DNA of 64,000 nucleotides from positions 1,922,001 through 1,986,000 of the forward strand of contig NZ_FSQT01000001.1 in NCBI RefSeq assembly GCF_900143515.1, given 5' to 3'. Origin of the DNA: Micromonospora cremea (GTDB lineage: Bacteria > Actinomycetota > Actinomycetes > Mycobacteriales > Micromonosporaceae). Shown here piece by piece: positions 9,706-18,423 of this stretch; position 1 is the first letter of the stretch; the number at the start of each line of letters is the position of its first letter. Below the pieces are notes generated by a model that saw nothing but the letters and a program-made list of their open reading frames with translations, had not been told where the DNA came from and did not search any database. Position numbers and translations under genes: made by a program.

Positions 9706-12183
9706 GTGCGATACCCCATGACCACCATCGTCACGCAGCGGACCACCGCCCCACACTGGCCGGTGCCGGAGGAGAGACGCACGGTGACCGTGCTCTTCGC
9801 CGACATCGTCGGCTCCACCGCCCTGGTGGACCGACTGGACCCGGAGGACGTCCGGGCGCTGCAACGGGCCTACTTCGACACCGTCGCCGGCGTGCTGCAC
9901 CGCTGGCAGGGGGTGGTCGAGAAGTATGTCGGCGACGCGGTGATGGCTCTCTTCGGCGCACGGCACTCCGATGGCTTCGACGCGTACCGCGCGGTCCGCG
10001 CCGGATTGGAGATCCAGGCCGCGCTGGACCGCCGGCCGATGGTGGGTGACATCGCGCTGCGGGTGCGGGTCGGCGTGGCCACCGGCGAGGTGGTGGTCGA
10101 CCTGGCCAGCGCGGTCAACGGCGGTCACGGCGTGGCCAGCGGCGCGGTCATCACCACCGCGGCCCGCCTGCAGGAGTACGCGCCACCCGGCGCCGTCGCG
10201 CTCTGTGCGGCCACCGCCCGGGCCACCGCCGGTCTGATCGCCCAGCGTCAACTGGCACCGGTGCCGGGCACCGGGCGGGTGCCGCCGGTGCCGATCTGGC
10301 ACGCCGTCGGCCCGGTACGCCCGAGTGCCGACCCGCACGACGGCCCGCTGATCGGCCGCCGTCGCGAGCTGGCCACCGTGCGGGACCAGCTGAGCCGGGC
10401 GGTCCGCGAGCACAACCCGCGCTGGGTGTCCCTGGTCGGTCCGACGGGCAGCGGTCGTAGCCGTCTGCTGCACGAGCTGACCTCGTCGCTGACCACGGTG
10501 GACGGGGTGGCCGTGCGCTGGTGCGTGGCGACCTGCCAGCCGTACCCGGATCAGGTGCTGGCGCCGGTCGCCGACCTGCTCCGCGTACTCACCGGGATCC
10601 GCCACGGCGACGGCCCGGCAGTGGTTCGGGACCGGTTGACGGCGACCCTGGCACCGCTGCTCCCGCCGTCCCGGGTCGCTGCGGCGGTCCCGGCGCTGGA
10701 ACGGTTGCTGGCCACCCCGGACGGCTCGGCGGCCGCGCTGGCCGGCGCCGCGGCGTGCCGCGATGCCCTGCTGCGCCTGGCCGCCCGACGGCCGCTGATC
10801 GTGGCCGTGGACGACCTGGACCGGGCCGCGTCCGCGGTGAGCCGGTTCCTGCACGCGCTGTTCACCGCCGCCACGGCACGCGGGCTGCCGCTGGCCGTGG
10901 TCACCCTGCACCAGCCGCACTGGGCCGACACGCGACCCGGCGCGGCCCGGCGGGTGGCGGTCCGGCCCCTGGCCACGGTGCAGAGCGGGCGGCTGCTGCG
11001 CCTCCTGCTGACCCGGGCGGGGCAACCGGTGGCGCTGGTCGACCGGCTGCTGCCGGTGGTGGGTGGCCGTCCCGGGCACGCGGCGGCGTACGTGCGTTCC
11101 ATCGTCGACGGTGCCGACCCGGCGACGCTCCCGCTGCCCGACGAGGTGCGCCGGGCCGTCGGCGCGGAGCTGGACCGGCTCGACGGCGAGCGGCGAGCGG
11201 TGCTGATGGCCGCTGCCACCCTCGGCGGCGTGATCACCGGCGCGGCGGTGGACCGCGCGCTCGGCTGGACACCCGGCCGGTCCGCACCGGCGCTGCGCGG
11301 CCTCGTCGCCGCCGGGCTGCTGCTCCCCCGCCGCGCCGGTGGGTACGCCTTCGCCGCACCCGCTCTGCGCCGGGTCGCTGCCGAGCGGCTGCCCCGCGCG
11401 CTGCGGGCCGCCTTCGCCCACCGCGCGGCCAACGTCGCCCACCCCGCCCCGCCGGATGCGGTCGCGCAGGACGCCCGCTCCGCCCCCGACCGGCCGGCCG
11501 CGGTCGGCGCCGACAAGGCCGTCCCCGCCACGCACCGCGCGGACACCGCCGTCTCCGCCGCACAGCGGACCGAGGCTCGCGGCTCCACCGTGCGCCGCAC
11601 GGACGCTTCCGGCTCCGTCGCGCACCGCGCGGAGGTCGCCGGCTCCGTCGCGCACCGCACGCCTGCTGCCGGCTCCGCCGCGCGCGCGCAGGTCAGCGCT
11701 CGGGCGGAGGTCGTGCCGCTCAACTCCGCCCGATCCCGGGCCCACCGCCTCGACGCCGTCTTCGCGGCACTGGCCGCGTGGCCGGCCACGTCGACTGCTC
11801 CGGCGGGGTCGCGCCGGCACTCCGGCACGCCGGCGGCTGCCCCGCCGCCCCGGACCGACCCTCCGGCGCCCGTGCGGCGGCTCCGGACGGCCGCCTCGGC
11901 GGATGACGTGTCCCCGGCCCGATCGTCCCCCGCCCTCGCCCCGGCCCTGGCGACCTCGGCCGCACCGATGCCGCCGGCCACCGCGGGCAGTGACCGGAGA
12001 TCGAGCGTGGACCCGCCGCTGGCATCGGTCCGCGCGGCGCCCGCCGCACGGGGTTCGTCCGGGCCGCGGCGCACGCCCCCGCCCGGCGCGCTGACCGTCG
12101 TCCATGGTGCGACCGGCGCGGCGCGCGCCGTACCTCGCCCGCCGTTGATCCACCCGCTGGACGGCCTTGCCGCGTCCGCGTGA
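9706..12183 (+). CDS. class III adenylate/guanylate cyclase-domain protein with AAA ATPase domain
   Basis: GTG 9706 is preceded by GGGAGAAAGG and gives 825 aa; ATG 9718 is the alternative. Residues about 25-200 form a class III cyclase domain: the first metal Asp lies in FADIVGST (D33) and the second in KYVGDAVMALFG (D77). In the usual VN-x-AARL segment the transition-state Asn is replaced (ITTAARL), so cyclase activity is uncertain and a sensory or degenerate role is possible. A STAND-type ATPase follows, with GPTGSGRS near residue 240 and a VAVDDLD Walker B. The last 200 residues are a Pro/Ala/Arg-rich low-complexity tail with imperfect 17-residue repeats. The protein is soluble and has no LuxR domain. 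It is divergent from the LAL regulator. Confidence 0.8.
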   Translation: MRYPMTTIVTQRTTAPHWPVPEERRTVTVLFADIVGSTALVDRLDPEDVRALQRAYFDTVAGVLHRWQGVVEKYVGDAVMALFGARHSDGFDAYRAVRAGLEIQAALDRRPMVGDIALRVRVGVATGEVVVDLASAVNGGHGVASGAVITTAARLQEYAPPGAVALCAATARATAGLIAQRQLAPVPGTGRVPPVPIWHAVGPVRPSADPHDGPLIGRRRELATVRDQLSRAVREHNPRWVSLVGPTGSGRSRLLHELTSSLTTVDGVAVRWCVATCQPYPDQVLAPVADLLRVLTGIRHGDGPAVVRDRLTATLAPLLPPSRVAAAVPALERLLATPDGSAAALAGAAACRDALLRLAARRPLIVAVDDLDRAASAVSRFLHALFTAATARGLPLAVVTLHQPHWADTRPGAARRVAVRPLATVQSGRLLRLLLTRAGQPVALVDRLLPVVGGRPGHAAAYVRSIVDGADPATLPLPDEVRRAVGAELDRLDGERRAVLMAAATLGGVITGAAVDRALGWTPGRSAPALRGLVAAGLLLPRRAGGYAFAAPALRRVAAERLPRALRAAFAHRAANVAHPAPPDAVAQDARSAPDRPAAVGADKAVPATHRADTAVSAAQRTEARGSTVRRTDASGSVAHRAEVAGSVAHRTPAAGSAARAQVSARAEVVPLNSARSRAHRLDAVFAALAAWPATSTAPAGSRRHSGTPAAAPPPRTDPPAPVRRLRTAASADDVSPARSSPALAPALATSAAPMPPATAGSDRRSSVDPPLASVRAAPAARGSSGPRRTPPPGALTVVHGATGAARAVPRPPLIHPLDGLAASA

Positions 12184-12406
12184 CCGTTCCGGCGGCGATT
12201 CGGGCCGACGCTCGCCGGGAGGCGGTCTCGCGTACGCCCCGCTGCCGGCCCGGCTGCTGATGCCGATCATCGGGCCCTGGCTCTTCGCCGCGCACGCCAA
12301 GCGGGTCCACGGCACCGCCCCCGCGCGTCGGCGTTGGCGCCGCCCGCTGAGCCCGGAACCCCGATCGACGACCTGATCGTGGTGCCGCTCCGGCTGGGCG
12401 CGACGC

Positions 12407-12973
12407 TCAGGGAGTGGCGAGGAAGGCCAGCACCCGCGGCCAGGTCGCCGCGGCGGCGTCCGGGGCGTACTCGGCGAGGTCCGGGTCGGTGAACAGGTGC
12501 CCCGCCTCGGGGTAGCGGAACACCGTCAGGTCGGCGCCGGCACCGGACATCGCCCGCCGCCACTCGTCGACCTCGTCCGGCGCGTCGTACGGGTCGGGGT
12601 CGGCGAGATGCAGCTGGACCGGCAGCCCGGCGCGGACGGCTTCCGGCGCGCCACCGGTGCCGTGCAGCAGGAGCAGACCAGCGGCGTCCGGGCGTTCGGC
12701 CAGGAGTGCCCCGGCCACTCCGGCACCCATCGAGAAACCGGCCAGCACGGTCTGCGCCGGCAGCTCCCGCAGCGCCGCCCGGGCGCGGTCGAGCACCACC
12801 TCCTGGCCGATCTTGTCGAGCAGCGCGAAGCCCTCCTCGACGGTGTCGGTGGCCTGGACGCCGTAGAGGTCGGGAGTGACGACCCGGTGCCCGGCGGCAC
12901 GTAGCCGGTCCGCGGCGGCGCGCACAGCGGGCCGCAGCCCGTACACGGAGTGGAACAGCACGACGTGTCGCAT
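12407..12973 (-). CDS. dienelactone hydrolase family protein
   Basis: ATG 12973 begins a compact 188-aa alpha/beta hydrolase (MRHVVLFHSVYGLR). The first strand and oxyanion region are followed by TPDLYGVQATDTVEEGF, typical of dienelactone hydrolases. The nucleophile elbow is GFSMGAG, so the nucleophile is Ser rather than the Cys of classical enzymes. A late Asp-containing strand and the GHLF histidine complete a plausible triad. It is probably a cytosolic esterase or lactonase of unknown substrate. It lies 56 bases after the glycosyltransferase gene on the same strand and may be co-transcribed. The long in-frame extension upstream overlaps the glycosyltransferase and was rejected. Confidence 0.8.
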   Translation of the reverse strand: MRHVVLFHSVYGLRPAVRAAADRLRAAGHRVVTPDLYGVQATDTVEEGFALLDKIGQEVVLDRARAALRELPAQTVLAGFSMGAGVAGALLAERPDAAGLLLLHGTGGAPEAVRAGLPVQLHLADPDPYDAPDEVDEWRRAMSGAGADLTVFRYPEAGHLFTDPDLAEYAPDAAAATWPRVLAFLATP

Positions 12974-13029
12974 CCGCTCATCCTGCCCCAGCTGGGCGGC
13001 CGTGCGGTGTGGGCACGCAGGGGCGGCCG

Positions 13030-14136
13030 TCAGACCAGCGCGGCCAGCCGGGCCACCAGCTCGGACGGCGGCGGCATCGCGGCGATCTCGCGGCCAACCT
13101 GCCCAGCCGCGGTCCGCAGGCCGTCGTCGGTGAGCAGCCGGGTCAGCGTCCGCGGGGTGATGTCGCGGGAACGTAGTGCCAGGCCGGCGCCACGACGGGC
13201 CACCAGCTCGGCATTGTGCCGCCGGTCCCCCGGACCGACGGTGGCCAGCTGCGGCAGGCCGGCGGCGAGGGCACCGAAGACGCTGCCCGCCCCGCCGTGG
13301 TGGACCAGCGCCGCGGTCGCCGGCAGCGCCTCGTCGAGCGGGATCCAGTCGACCACCCGGACGTTGCCGGGCAGCGCACGGGTCGAGCGATGGTCCGGCC
13401 GGACCAGCACGATTTCGGCGTCCACCTGGGCGGCGGCCGCGACCACGGCGGGCATCGGCCCCCGGTCGCCGGGGCCGGTGAGGGTGCTGCGGGTGACCAG
13501 GATCCGGGGCCGGTCGCCCGGCTCGCGCAGCCAGGCCGGTAGTTCGCCGCCGCCGACGAAGGAGGTGTACCGCATCGGCCAGCCGTCCTGCGTGGTCACG
13601 CTCGGCGGGGCCACGGCGAGGGCCGCGGCCGGCGGCGGCAGCTCGGTCAGGCCGTGCCGGCGCAGCGCGGCGCCGAGCCGGGCGGTGGTGGCGCGGACCA
13701 GATCCCGACCGTCGAAGAGGGCGTTCTCCTGCCGGACCGCCGGCACGCCCAGCCGGGCGGCGGCCACCGCGCCGGCCACCGCGAACGGCTCGTGCAGCAC
13801 CAGGTCCGGATGCCACCGGGTGGCCAGCGCGACGACCGGATCGGTGAGCTGGTCGTTGAGCGCCCCGAAGAGCAGGCCGGCGCCCCGGGTGCCGGCCGTG
13901 CCGGCCAGCTCGGCGCGGGCGACGAACGGGTGGCGCGGCAGCACGCGCAGCGCGATCCGGCCGAAGTCGAAGCCCGGCGCGACGTCGTGCACCGGCAGGC
14001 CGGCGTCGGCGGCGGCCAGGCCACCGCCACCGGTCGCCAGCAGCACGTCGTGGCCGGCGTCGCGTAGCGCGACGGCGAGCGGCACCAGCGGAAAGACGTG
14101 GCCGACGAGCGGCGCGGACACCACCAGGACACGCAT
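13030..14136 (-). CDS. GT1-family glycosyltransferase (MGT/EryCIII-like)
   Basis: The 368-aa protein has the two-domain GT-B layout. The N-terminal acceptor half opens with RVLVVSAPLVGHVFPLVPLAVALRDAGH, the usual start of macrolide- and UDP-type glycosyltransferases. The C-terminal donor half carries RILVTRSTL, VDWIPLDEALP and the nucleotide-sugar motif ALVHHGGAGSVFGAL with its HGG. It is cytosolic, and sugar and acceptor cannot be predicted. No deoxysugar or polyketide genes are nearby, so it may be an orphan tailoring or detoxifying (macrolide-inactivating-like) enzyme. It starts at ATG 14136, ten bases downstream of the PaaI stop on the same strand. Confidence 0.85.
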   Translation of the reverse strand: MRVLVVSAPLVGHVFPLVPLAVALRDAGHDVLLATGGGGLAAADAGLPVHDVAPGFDFGRIALRVLPRHPFVARAELAGTAGTRGAGLLFGALNDQLTDPVVALATRWHPDLVLHEPFAVAGAVAAARLGVPAVRQENALFDGRDLVRATTARLGAALRRHGLTELPPPAAALAVAPPSVTTQDGWPMRYTSFVGGGELPAWLREPGDRPRILVTRSTLTGPGDRGPMPAVVAAAAQVDAEIVLVRPDHRSTRALPGNVRVVDWIPLDEALPATAALVHHGGAGSVFGALAAGLPQLATVGPGDRRHNAELVARRGAGLALRSRDITPRTLTRLLTDDGLRTAAGQVGREIAAMPPPSELVARLAALV

Positions 14137-14145
14137 GGGCGGATC

Positions 14146-14559
14146 CTATGTCGACGGTGGCGACGCCGATGACCGGCTGCGGCCCCGGAACTCCGCGACC
14201 ACCTCGCCATCGTCCCGCGCGACCGTGACGTCGTAGATGCCGCTGCGGCCGTAGCGGGTGCGCTCGGTGGCGCGGGCGGTGAGCAGGTCACCGGCGCGCG
14301 CCGGCCGGACGAAGGTGATCTCACCGCCCGCCGCGACGGTGACCGGGCCCCGGCTGTTGCAGGCCAGCGCGAAGGCCGTGTCGGCGAGCAGGAAGACGAA
14401 GCCGCCGTGCGCGATCGCGTGGCCGTTGAGCATCCGCTCGGTCACCCGCATCCGGGCCACCGCCGCGCCGTCGCCCGCCTCGACCAGCTCGATGCCGAGA
14501 CCGCGCGAGGCCGCGTCGGCGGCGAACATGTCGTACGCCGGGTTGTGCTGTTCCGCCAC
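14146..14559 (-). CDS. paaI: PaaI-type hydroxyphenylacetyl-CoA thioesterase
   Basis: A 137-aa hot-dog fold thioesterase. The family signature HGGFVFLLADTAFALACN is intact and includes the catalytic Asp. An N-terminal helix contains YDMFAADAASRGLGIEL, as in PaaI proteins. In the phenylacetate pathway it removes stalled CoA thioesters. It begins with GTG 14559, two bases downstream of the PaaK stop, so the two are translationally linked. The other paa genes (paaABCDE, paaZ) are absent from the window. Confidence 0.88.
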   Translation of the reverse strand: MAEQHNPAYDMFAADAASRGLGIELVEAGDGAAVARMRVTERMLNGHAIAHGGFVFLLADTAFALACNSRGPVTVAAGGEITFVRPARAGDLLTARATERTRYGRSGIYDVTVARDDGEVVAEFRGRSRSSASPPST

Positions 14560-14560
14560 G

Positions 14561-15868
14561 TCAGCCGGCCCGCCGCTGGTCGACGATGCGCCGCATCTTG
14601 CCCACCGAACGCTCCACCCCGTCCGGGGCGAGCACCTCGACCGCCACGCTCACCCCGATGGTGTTCTTCACCAGCTCCACCAGGGTCGCGCCGGCGCGCT
14701 CGGCGGCGTCCACGGCGACCCCATCCCGCCGTTCGACCCGCACCGTCAGGGTGTCCAGCCGGCCCTGCCGGTCGAGTACGCACTGGAAGTGCGGCGACAG
14801 CTGCGGGGTCCGCAGAATCAGCTCCTCGATCTGGGTCGGGAAGACGTTCACCCCGCGCACGATCATCATGTCGTCCGTCCGGCCGGTGATCTTCTCGATC
14901 CGGCGCATCGGGCGGGCGGTACCGGGCAGCAGCCGGGTCAGGTCCCGGGTCCGGTAGCGGACCACCGGCATCGCCTCCTTGGTCAGTGAGGTGAGCACCA
15001 GCTCGCCCTGCTCGCCGTCGGGCAGCACCGCGCCGGTGAGCGGGTCGATGATCTCGGGATAGAAGTGGTCCTCCCAGAGGTGCAGCCCGTCCTTTGTCTC
15101 GACGCACTCGGTGGCCACACCCGGGCCCATCACCTCGGAGAGCCCGTAGATGTCGACCGCGTGGATGTCCAGCCGGTGCTCCATCTCCCGGCGCATGTCC
15201 TCGGTCCACGGTTCCGCGCCGAAGATGCCCACCCGCAGCGAGGTCGCCCGAGGGTCCAGGCCCTGGCGCTGCATCTCGTCCACGATGGCCAGCATGTAGC
15301 TGGGCGTGACCATGATGACCTCGGGTTCGAAGTCGCGGATCAGCATGACCTGGCGCTCGGTCATGCCGCCGGAGACCGGGATGACGGTGCAGCCCAACTC
15401 CTCGGCGCCGTAGTGCGCGCCGAGCCCGCCGGTGAACAGCCCGTAGCCGTACGCCACGTGCACCCGGTCGCCCGGACGGCCGCCGGACGCGCGGATCGAC
15501 CGGGCCATCAGCCGGGCCCAGGTGCGCAGGTCGTCGCGGGTGTAGCCGACCACGGTCGGCCGGCCGGTGGTGCCCGAGGAGGCGTGCAGCCGGGCGACCC
15601 GCTCGCGGGGCACGGCGAACATGCCGAACGGGTAGTTCTCCCGCAGCTCCGCCTTGCCCGTGAACGGGAAACGGGCCAGGTCGTCGAGGTCGCGGCAGTC
15701 GTCGGGATGCACCCCGGCCGCGTCGAACGCCCGACGGTAGTGCGGCACGTTGTCGTACGCGTGCCACAACGACCAGCGCAGCCGCTCGCGTTGCAGGTCG
15801 CGTAGCTCGTCGACGCCGACTCGCTCGATCGGCTCCAACTCCTCCAGGCGAGGGGTGCGGTCCTGCAT
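14561..15868 (-). CDS. paaK: phenylacetate-CoA ligase
   Basis: The 435-aa adenylate-forming enzyme starts at ATG 15868 behind GGAGGC. The P-loop-like ATP motif LHASSGTTGRPTVV near residue 96, the aromatic-substrate stretch YGYGLFTGGLGAHYG and the A8-like hinge near RTDDMMIVRGVNVFP are all in place. It activates phenylacetate to phenylacetyl-CoA using ATP in the cytosol. Length and motifs match PaaK closely. It forms a two-gene unit with the adjacent thioesterase. Without the ring epoxidase genes nearby, it could serve catabolism encoded elsewhere or supply aryl-CoA starters. Confidence 0.92.
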   Translation of the reverse strand: MQDRTPRLEELEPIERVGVDELRDLQRERLRWSLWHAYDNVPHYRRAFDAAGVHPDDCRDLDDLARFPFTGKAELRENYPFGMFAVPRERVARLHASSGTTGRPTVVGYTRDDLRTWARLMARSIRASGGRPGDRVHVAYGYGLFTGGLGAHYGAEELGCTVIPVSGGMTERQVMLIRDFEPEVIMVTPSYMLAIVDEMQRQGLDPRATSLRVGIFGAEPWTEDMRREMEHRLDIHAVDIYGLSEVMGPGVATECVETKDGLHLWEDHFYPEIIDPLTGAVLPDGEQGELVLTSLTKEAMPVVRYRTRDLTRLLPGTARPMRRIEKITGRTDDMMIVRGVNVFPTQIEELILRTPQLSPHFQCVLDRQGRLDTLTVRVERRDGVAVDAAERAGATLVELVKNTIGVSVAVEVLAPDGVERSVGKMRRIVDQRRAG

Positions 15869-15939
15869 CGGGGGTGCCTCCTGTCCACGGGCGCGGCCGG
15901 TTCCACGCCGGCCGCCCCGGGTAAGGTACGCCGCCTCGG

Positions 15940-16368
15940 TCAAGCGTTCTCCGGGTCCAGGTTCCGCTCCCGCAGCAGCGCGTCGAGCTTGGCCTCGATC
16001 CGCTCGTCGGACTCACGGGACTGCGACGAGCCCCAGTAGTAGAAGAGGGCCAGCCCGGCCGCCTGCCAGATCAACTGGAGGAACTCGGACTGCCAGTTCT
16101 CGAAGGTGGAGGCGAAGAACTGGGGTAGGAACTCGCTCCAGGCGAAGGACTGCCCGTGCTGGGTCGCCTCGTTGCTCTCGACCACCAGCTGGAAGACGAA
16201 CTGGCCGAGCCAGGAGAAGACGAACAGCGCCCCGGTGACCAGGGCGAAGGCGTACGCCTTGGGCCAGCGCGGCTTACGGAACGGTGGCCGGTCGGCCCGC
16301 CCGGCGCCGCGGTGGGCCGTTGTGCTGCCGGGTGAGCGCCGGCCATTGGACGTGGTGGCCTCGGCCAT
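15940..16368 (-). CDS. DUF6766 family membrane protein
   Basis: A 142-aa protein starting at ATG 16368 behind GAGGGGG. A basic, Pro-rich leader is followed by a first membrane helix (YAFALVTGALFVFSWLGQFVFQL). A loop contains HGQSFAWSEFLPQFF, then the highly conserved ENWQSEFLQLIWQAAGLALFYYWGSSQS, which enters the second helix. The C-terminal DERIEAKLDALLRERN is charged and helical. This is the signature of the DUF6766 family found across actinobacteria and proteobacteria; its function is unknown. The gene appears to be on its own. Confidence 0.8.
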   Translation of the reverse strand: MAEATTSNGRRSPGSTTAHRGAGRADRPPFRKPRWPKAYAFALVTGALFVFSWLGQFVFQLVVESNEATQHGQSFAWSEFLPQFFASTFENWQSEFLQLIWQAAGLALFYYWGSSQSRESDERIEAKLDALLRERNLDPENA

Positions 16369-16463
16369 CACGCACCCCCTCTCGACGATCCTCTGACTGG
16401 GCTTGCCCCAGCTCAGCGGCCTCGAAACGGTGCACGGGCGCGCCGCCCACCAGGGCGTGCCGG

Positions 16464-16913
16464 TCAGCCGGTCGTCGGCAACCGGTGCAGCGCGGCCACG
16501 AGCGGGGCCAGCTCAGGGGTGGCCTGCGCCTCGGCCAGCGCGTCCTCCAGCACCTGGTCGTGGGTGGGTCGGGCCCGCGTGAGCAGCTCGGAGCCGGCCG
16601 GGGTCAGCTCGGTGTAGATGCCGCGCCGGTCGTCGGCGCAGAGGATCCGGGTGAGCAGGCCCCGCTGTTCGAGCCGGTTGACCAGGCGGGTGGTGGCGCT
16701 GCCGGAGAGCGCGGCGGCGCGCGCGAGCTGGCTCATCCGCATGTGCCAGCCGTCCTGCCGGGAGAGCGCGTCGAGCACCGTGTACTCGACGACGGACAGG
16801 TCGTGGGTGGCCTGCAACGCCCGCTCCAGGGAGGTCTCGATCAGCCCGTGCAGGGCGGCGAGGGTGCGCCAGCCCTGCGCGCGGATCTCGACCGCGTCGT
16901 CGGCGATGCCCAT
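16464..16913 (-). CDS. MarR-family transcriptional regulator
   Basis: A 149-aa winged-helix repressor. An N-terminal dimer helix leads into LSVVEYTVLDALSRQ, the recognition region MSQLARAAALSGSATTRLVNRLEQRGLLTR, and the wing CADDRRGIYTELTPAG. All of this is standard MarR sequence. It is divergent from an MFS efflux gene, and the shared 136-base region holds an inverted repeat suitable as operator. The usual logic of such pairs is that the regulator represses both itself and the pump and is released by the exported compound. Confidence 0.9.
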   Translation of the reverse strand: MGIADDAVEIRAQGWRTLAALHGLIETSLERALQATHDLSVVEYTVLDALSRQDGWHMRMSQLARAAALSGSATTRLVNRLEQRGLLTRILCADDRRGIYTELTPAGSELLTRARPTHDQVLEDALAEAQATPELAPLVAALHRLPTTG

Positions 16914-17049
16914 GCCGGCCTCCTCGGATGTGATCTGAACGGCCCCAGGCTAGCACGCTTGCGCCGGTATAACGCGCGTGCAAGTATTTCGTTGTTGCCG
17001 CGCGTAGTTGCACGCGCTGCCTATCTGACCCCTCCCCGATGGGACGACC
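16914..17049. promoter_or_regulatory. divergent promoter/operator region, marR / MFS exporter
   Basis: GCGCGTGCAA (16974-16983) and its exact reverse complement TTGCACGCGC (17008-17017) face each other 24 bases apart. The match extends imperfectly to ACGCGCGTGCAAGT and AGTTGCACGCGCTG. A third partial copy (CGCTTGCGC) lies at about 16956. The dyads sit where both promoters must be, as expected for a MarR operator. Confidence 0.6.
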
Positions 17050-18270
17050 ATGTCCGTACGCCACAAGTCCATGCCGCCCGGCCTGATCGCGCTGGCCCTC
17101 GGCGCCTTCGGCATCGGGCTCACCGAATTCGTGATCATGGGGCTGCTGCCCGAGGTCGCCGCCGACTTCGCGGTCACCGAGCCGGTGGCCGGATGGCTGA
17201 TCTCCGGCTACGCGCTCAGCGTGGCCGTCGGCGGGGTGGCGCTCACCGCCGCGGTCACCCGCCTGCCGCGCAAGCCGGTGCTGCTCGGCCTGATGGTGCT
17301 CTTCATCATCGGCAACCTGCTCTCGGCGGTCGCCGGCGACTATGCCGTGATGATGGCCGGCCGGATCGTGGCCGCGCTCTGCCACGGCGCGTTCTTCGGC
17401 ATCGGCGCCGTGGTGGCCGCCGGCCTGGTCGCACCGGCCCGCCGAGCGGGCGCGATCGCGCTGATGTTCGCCGGGCTGACCATCGCGAACGTGCTCGGCG
17501 TCCCCTTCGGCACCTTCCTCGGCCAGCACTTCGGCTGGCGGTCGACGTTCTGGGCGATCACCGGTATCGGGGTGGTCGCGCTGATCGGGCTGGCCCTGCT
17601 CATTCCCGGCCGCGGCTCCGTCGACGCGCAGCGCCCGGCAGGCGGGCTGCGCGGCGAACTGCGCGCCTTCACCCACCCGCAGGTCTGGCTCTCCCTGGTG
17701 ATCACGATCCTCGGCTTCGGCGGCATGTTCGGCGCGTTCACCTACATCGCCTACACGCTCACCGAGGTCAGCGGCTTCGCCACCAGCACCGTGCCGTGGC
17801 TGCTGGTCCTCTTCGGAGTCGGGCTCTTCGCCGGCAACCTGCTCGGCGGTCGGGCGGCGGACGTGTCGCTGTCGCGCACCCTGGTCACCGTTCTGGCGGC
17901 GCTCACCGTGGTGCTCGTCGGGTTCGCCCTGACGGCGTCGAGCCCGGTGCTGACCATCGCCTCGCTGGTGCTGATGGGCGCGTTCGGCTTCGCCACCGTT
18001 CCGCCGTTGCAGATGCGCATCATGCGGTACGCGCACCAGGCGCCCACCCTCGCCTCCGGAGCGAACATCGCGGCGTTCAACCTCGGCAACGCGCTGGGCG
18101 CCTGGATCGGCGGGGTGACCATCGCCGCCGGGCTCGGCTACACCGCACCGATTTGGGCGGGGGCCGCGCTCACCCTGGCCGGCCTGGGCGTCCTGCTCGC
18201 CTCGCTCCGGCTGGCCCGCCGCAGCGAGGCGACGACGGCCGACGCGGACCTGGCCCCGACCGCGGTCTGA
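17050..18270 (+). CDS. DHA1-type MFS efflux transporter
   Basis: A 406-aa transporter with twelve predicted membrane helices and no extension. Helix 1 has GLTEFVIMGLLPEVAADF, the hallmark of the AraJ/Cmx-like DHA1 exporters, and helix 4-5 carries the ALCHGAFFGIGAVVAAGLV and FAGLTIANVLGVPFGTFLGQ antiporter motif C. These proteins use proton motive force to expel drugs or sugars such as chloramphenicol or arabinose analogues; the substrate here is unknown. ATG 17050 is the first start after the divergent operator region. A hairpin at 18298-18329 ends the unit. Confidence 0.88.
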   Translation: MSVRHKSMPPGLIALALGAFGIGLTEFVIMGLLPEVAADFAVTEPVAGWLISGYALSVAVGGVALTAAVTRLPRKPVLLGLMVLFIIGNLLSAVAGDYAVMMAGRIVAALCHGAFFGIGAVVAAGLVAPARRAGAIALMFAGLTIANVLGVPFGTFLGQHFGWRSTFWAITGIGVVALIGLALLIPGRGSVDAQRPAGGLRGELRAFTHPQVWLSLVITILGFGGMFGAFTYIAYTLTEVSGFATSTVPWLLVLFGVGLFAGNLLGGRAADVSLSRTLVTVLAALTVVLVGFALTASSPVLTIASLVLMGAFGFATVPPLQMRIMRYAHQAPTLASGANIAAFNLGNALGAWIGGVTIAAGLGYTAPIWAGAALTLAGLGVLLASLRLARRSEATTADADLAPTAV

Positions 18271-18297
18271 TCCCGGGCCGCTCCAGTCGCGGGCGGA

Positions 18298-18329
18298 GCG
18301 CCGGGCCGGGCGGACGACCGGCCCGGCGC
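18298..18329 (+). terminator. hairpin terminator after the MFS gene
   Basis: GCGCCGGGCCGG (18298-18309) pairs perfectly with 18318-18329 around an 8-base loop, 28 bases after the stop codon. Confidence 0.65.
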
Positions 18330-18362
18330 CCCTGTGATCATCGCGTTGCCATCCTCTAGCAA

Positions 18363-18423
18363 TTGCAAATTATGTGCAACAAGGTCTGGACAGGCGCCGA
18401 GCTACGTAACTAGCCTGATAGTC
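18363..18423 (+). promoter_or_regulatory. leaderless-type promoter with upstream inverted repeat
   Basis: TGGACA (18387-18392) and TAGCCT (18411-18416), spaced 18 bases apart, place the transcription start at or next to the ATG at 18424. An AT-rich inverted repeat TTGCA-N7-TGCAA (18363-18379) lies just upstream, where an activator or competing repressor could bind. Confidence 0.5.

Noticed and set aside
9604..12315. 903-codon minus-strand frame opposite the cyclase-domain gene
   Set aside because: Arg/Gly-rich shadow. The plus strand carries recognisable cyclase and P-loop motifs.
12184..12406. Short plus-strand frame with PARLLMPIIGPWLFAAHAKRVHG
   Set aside because: It overlaps the end of the cyclase-domain gene, has no ribosome site and is only 69 codons. 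It could be a gene remnant but cannot be supported.
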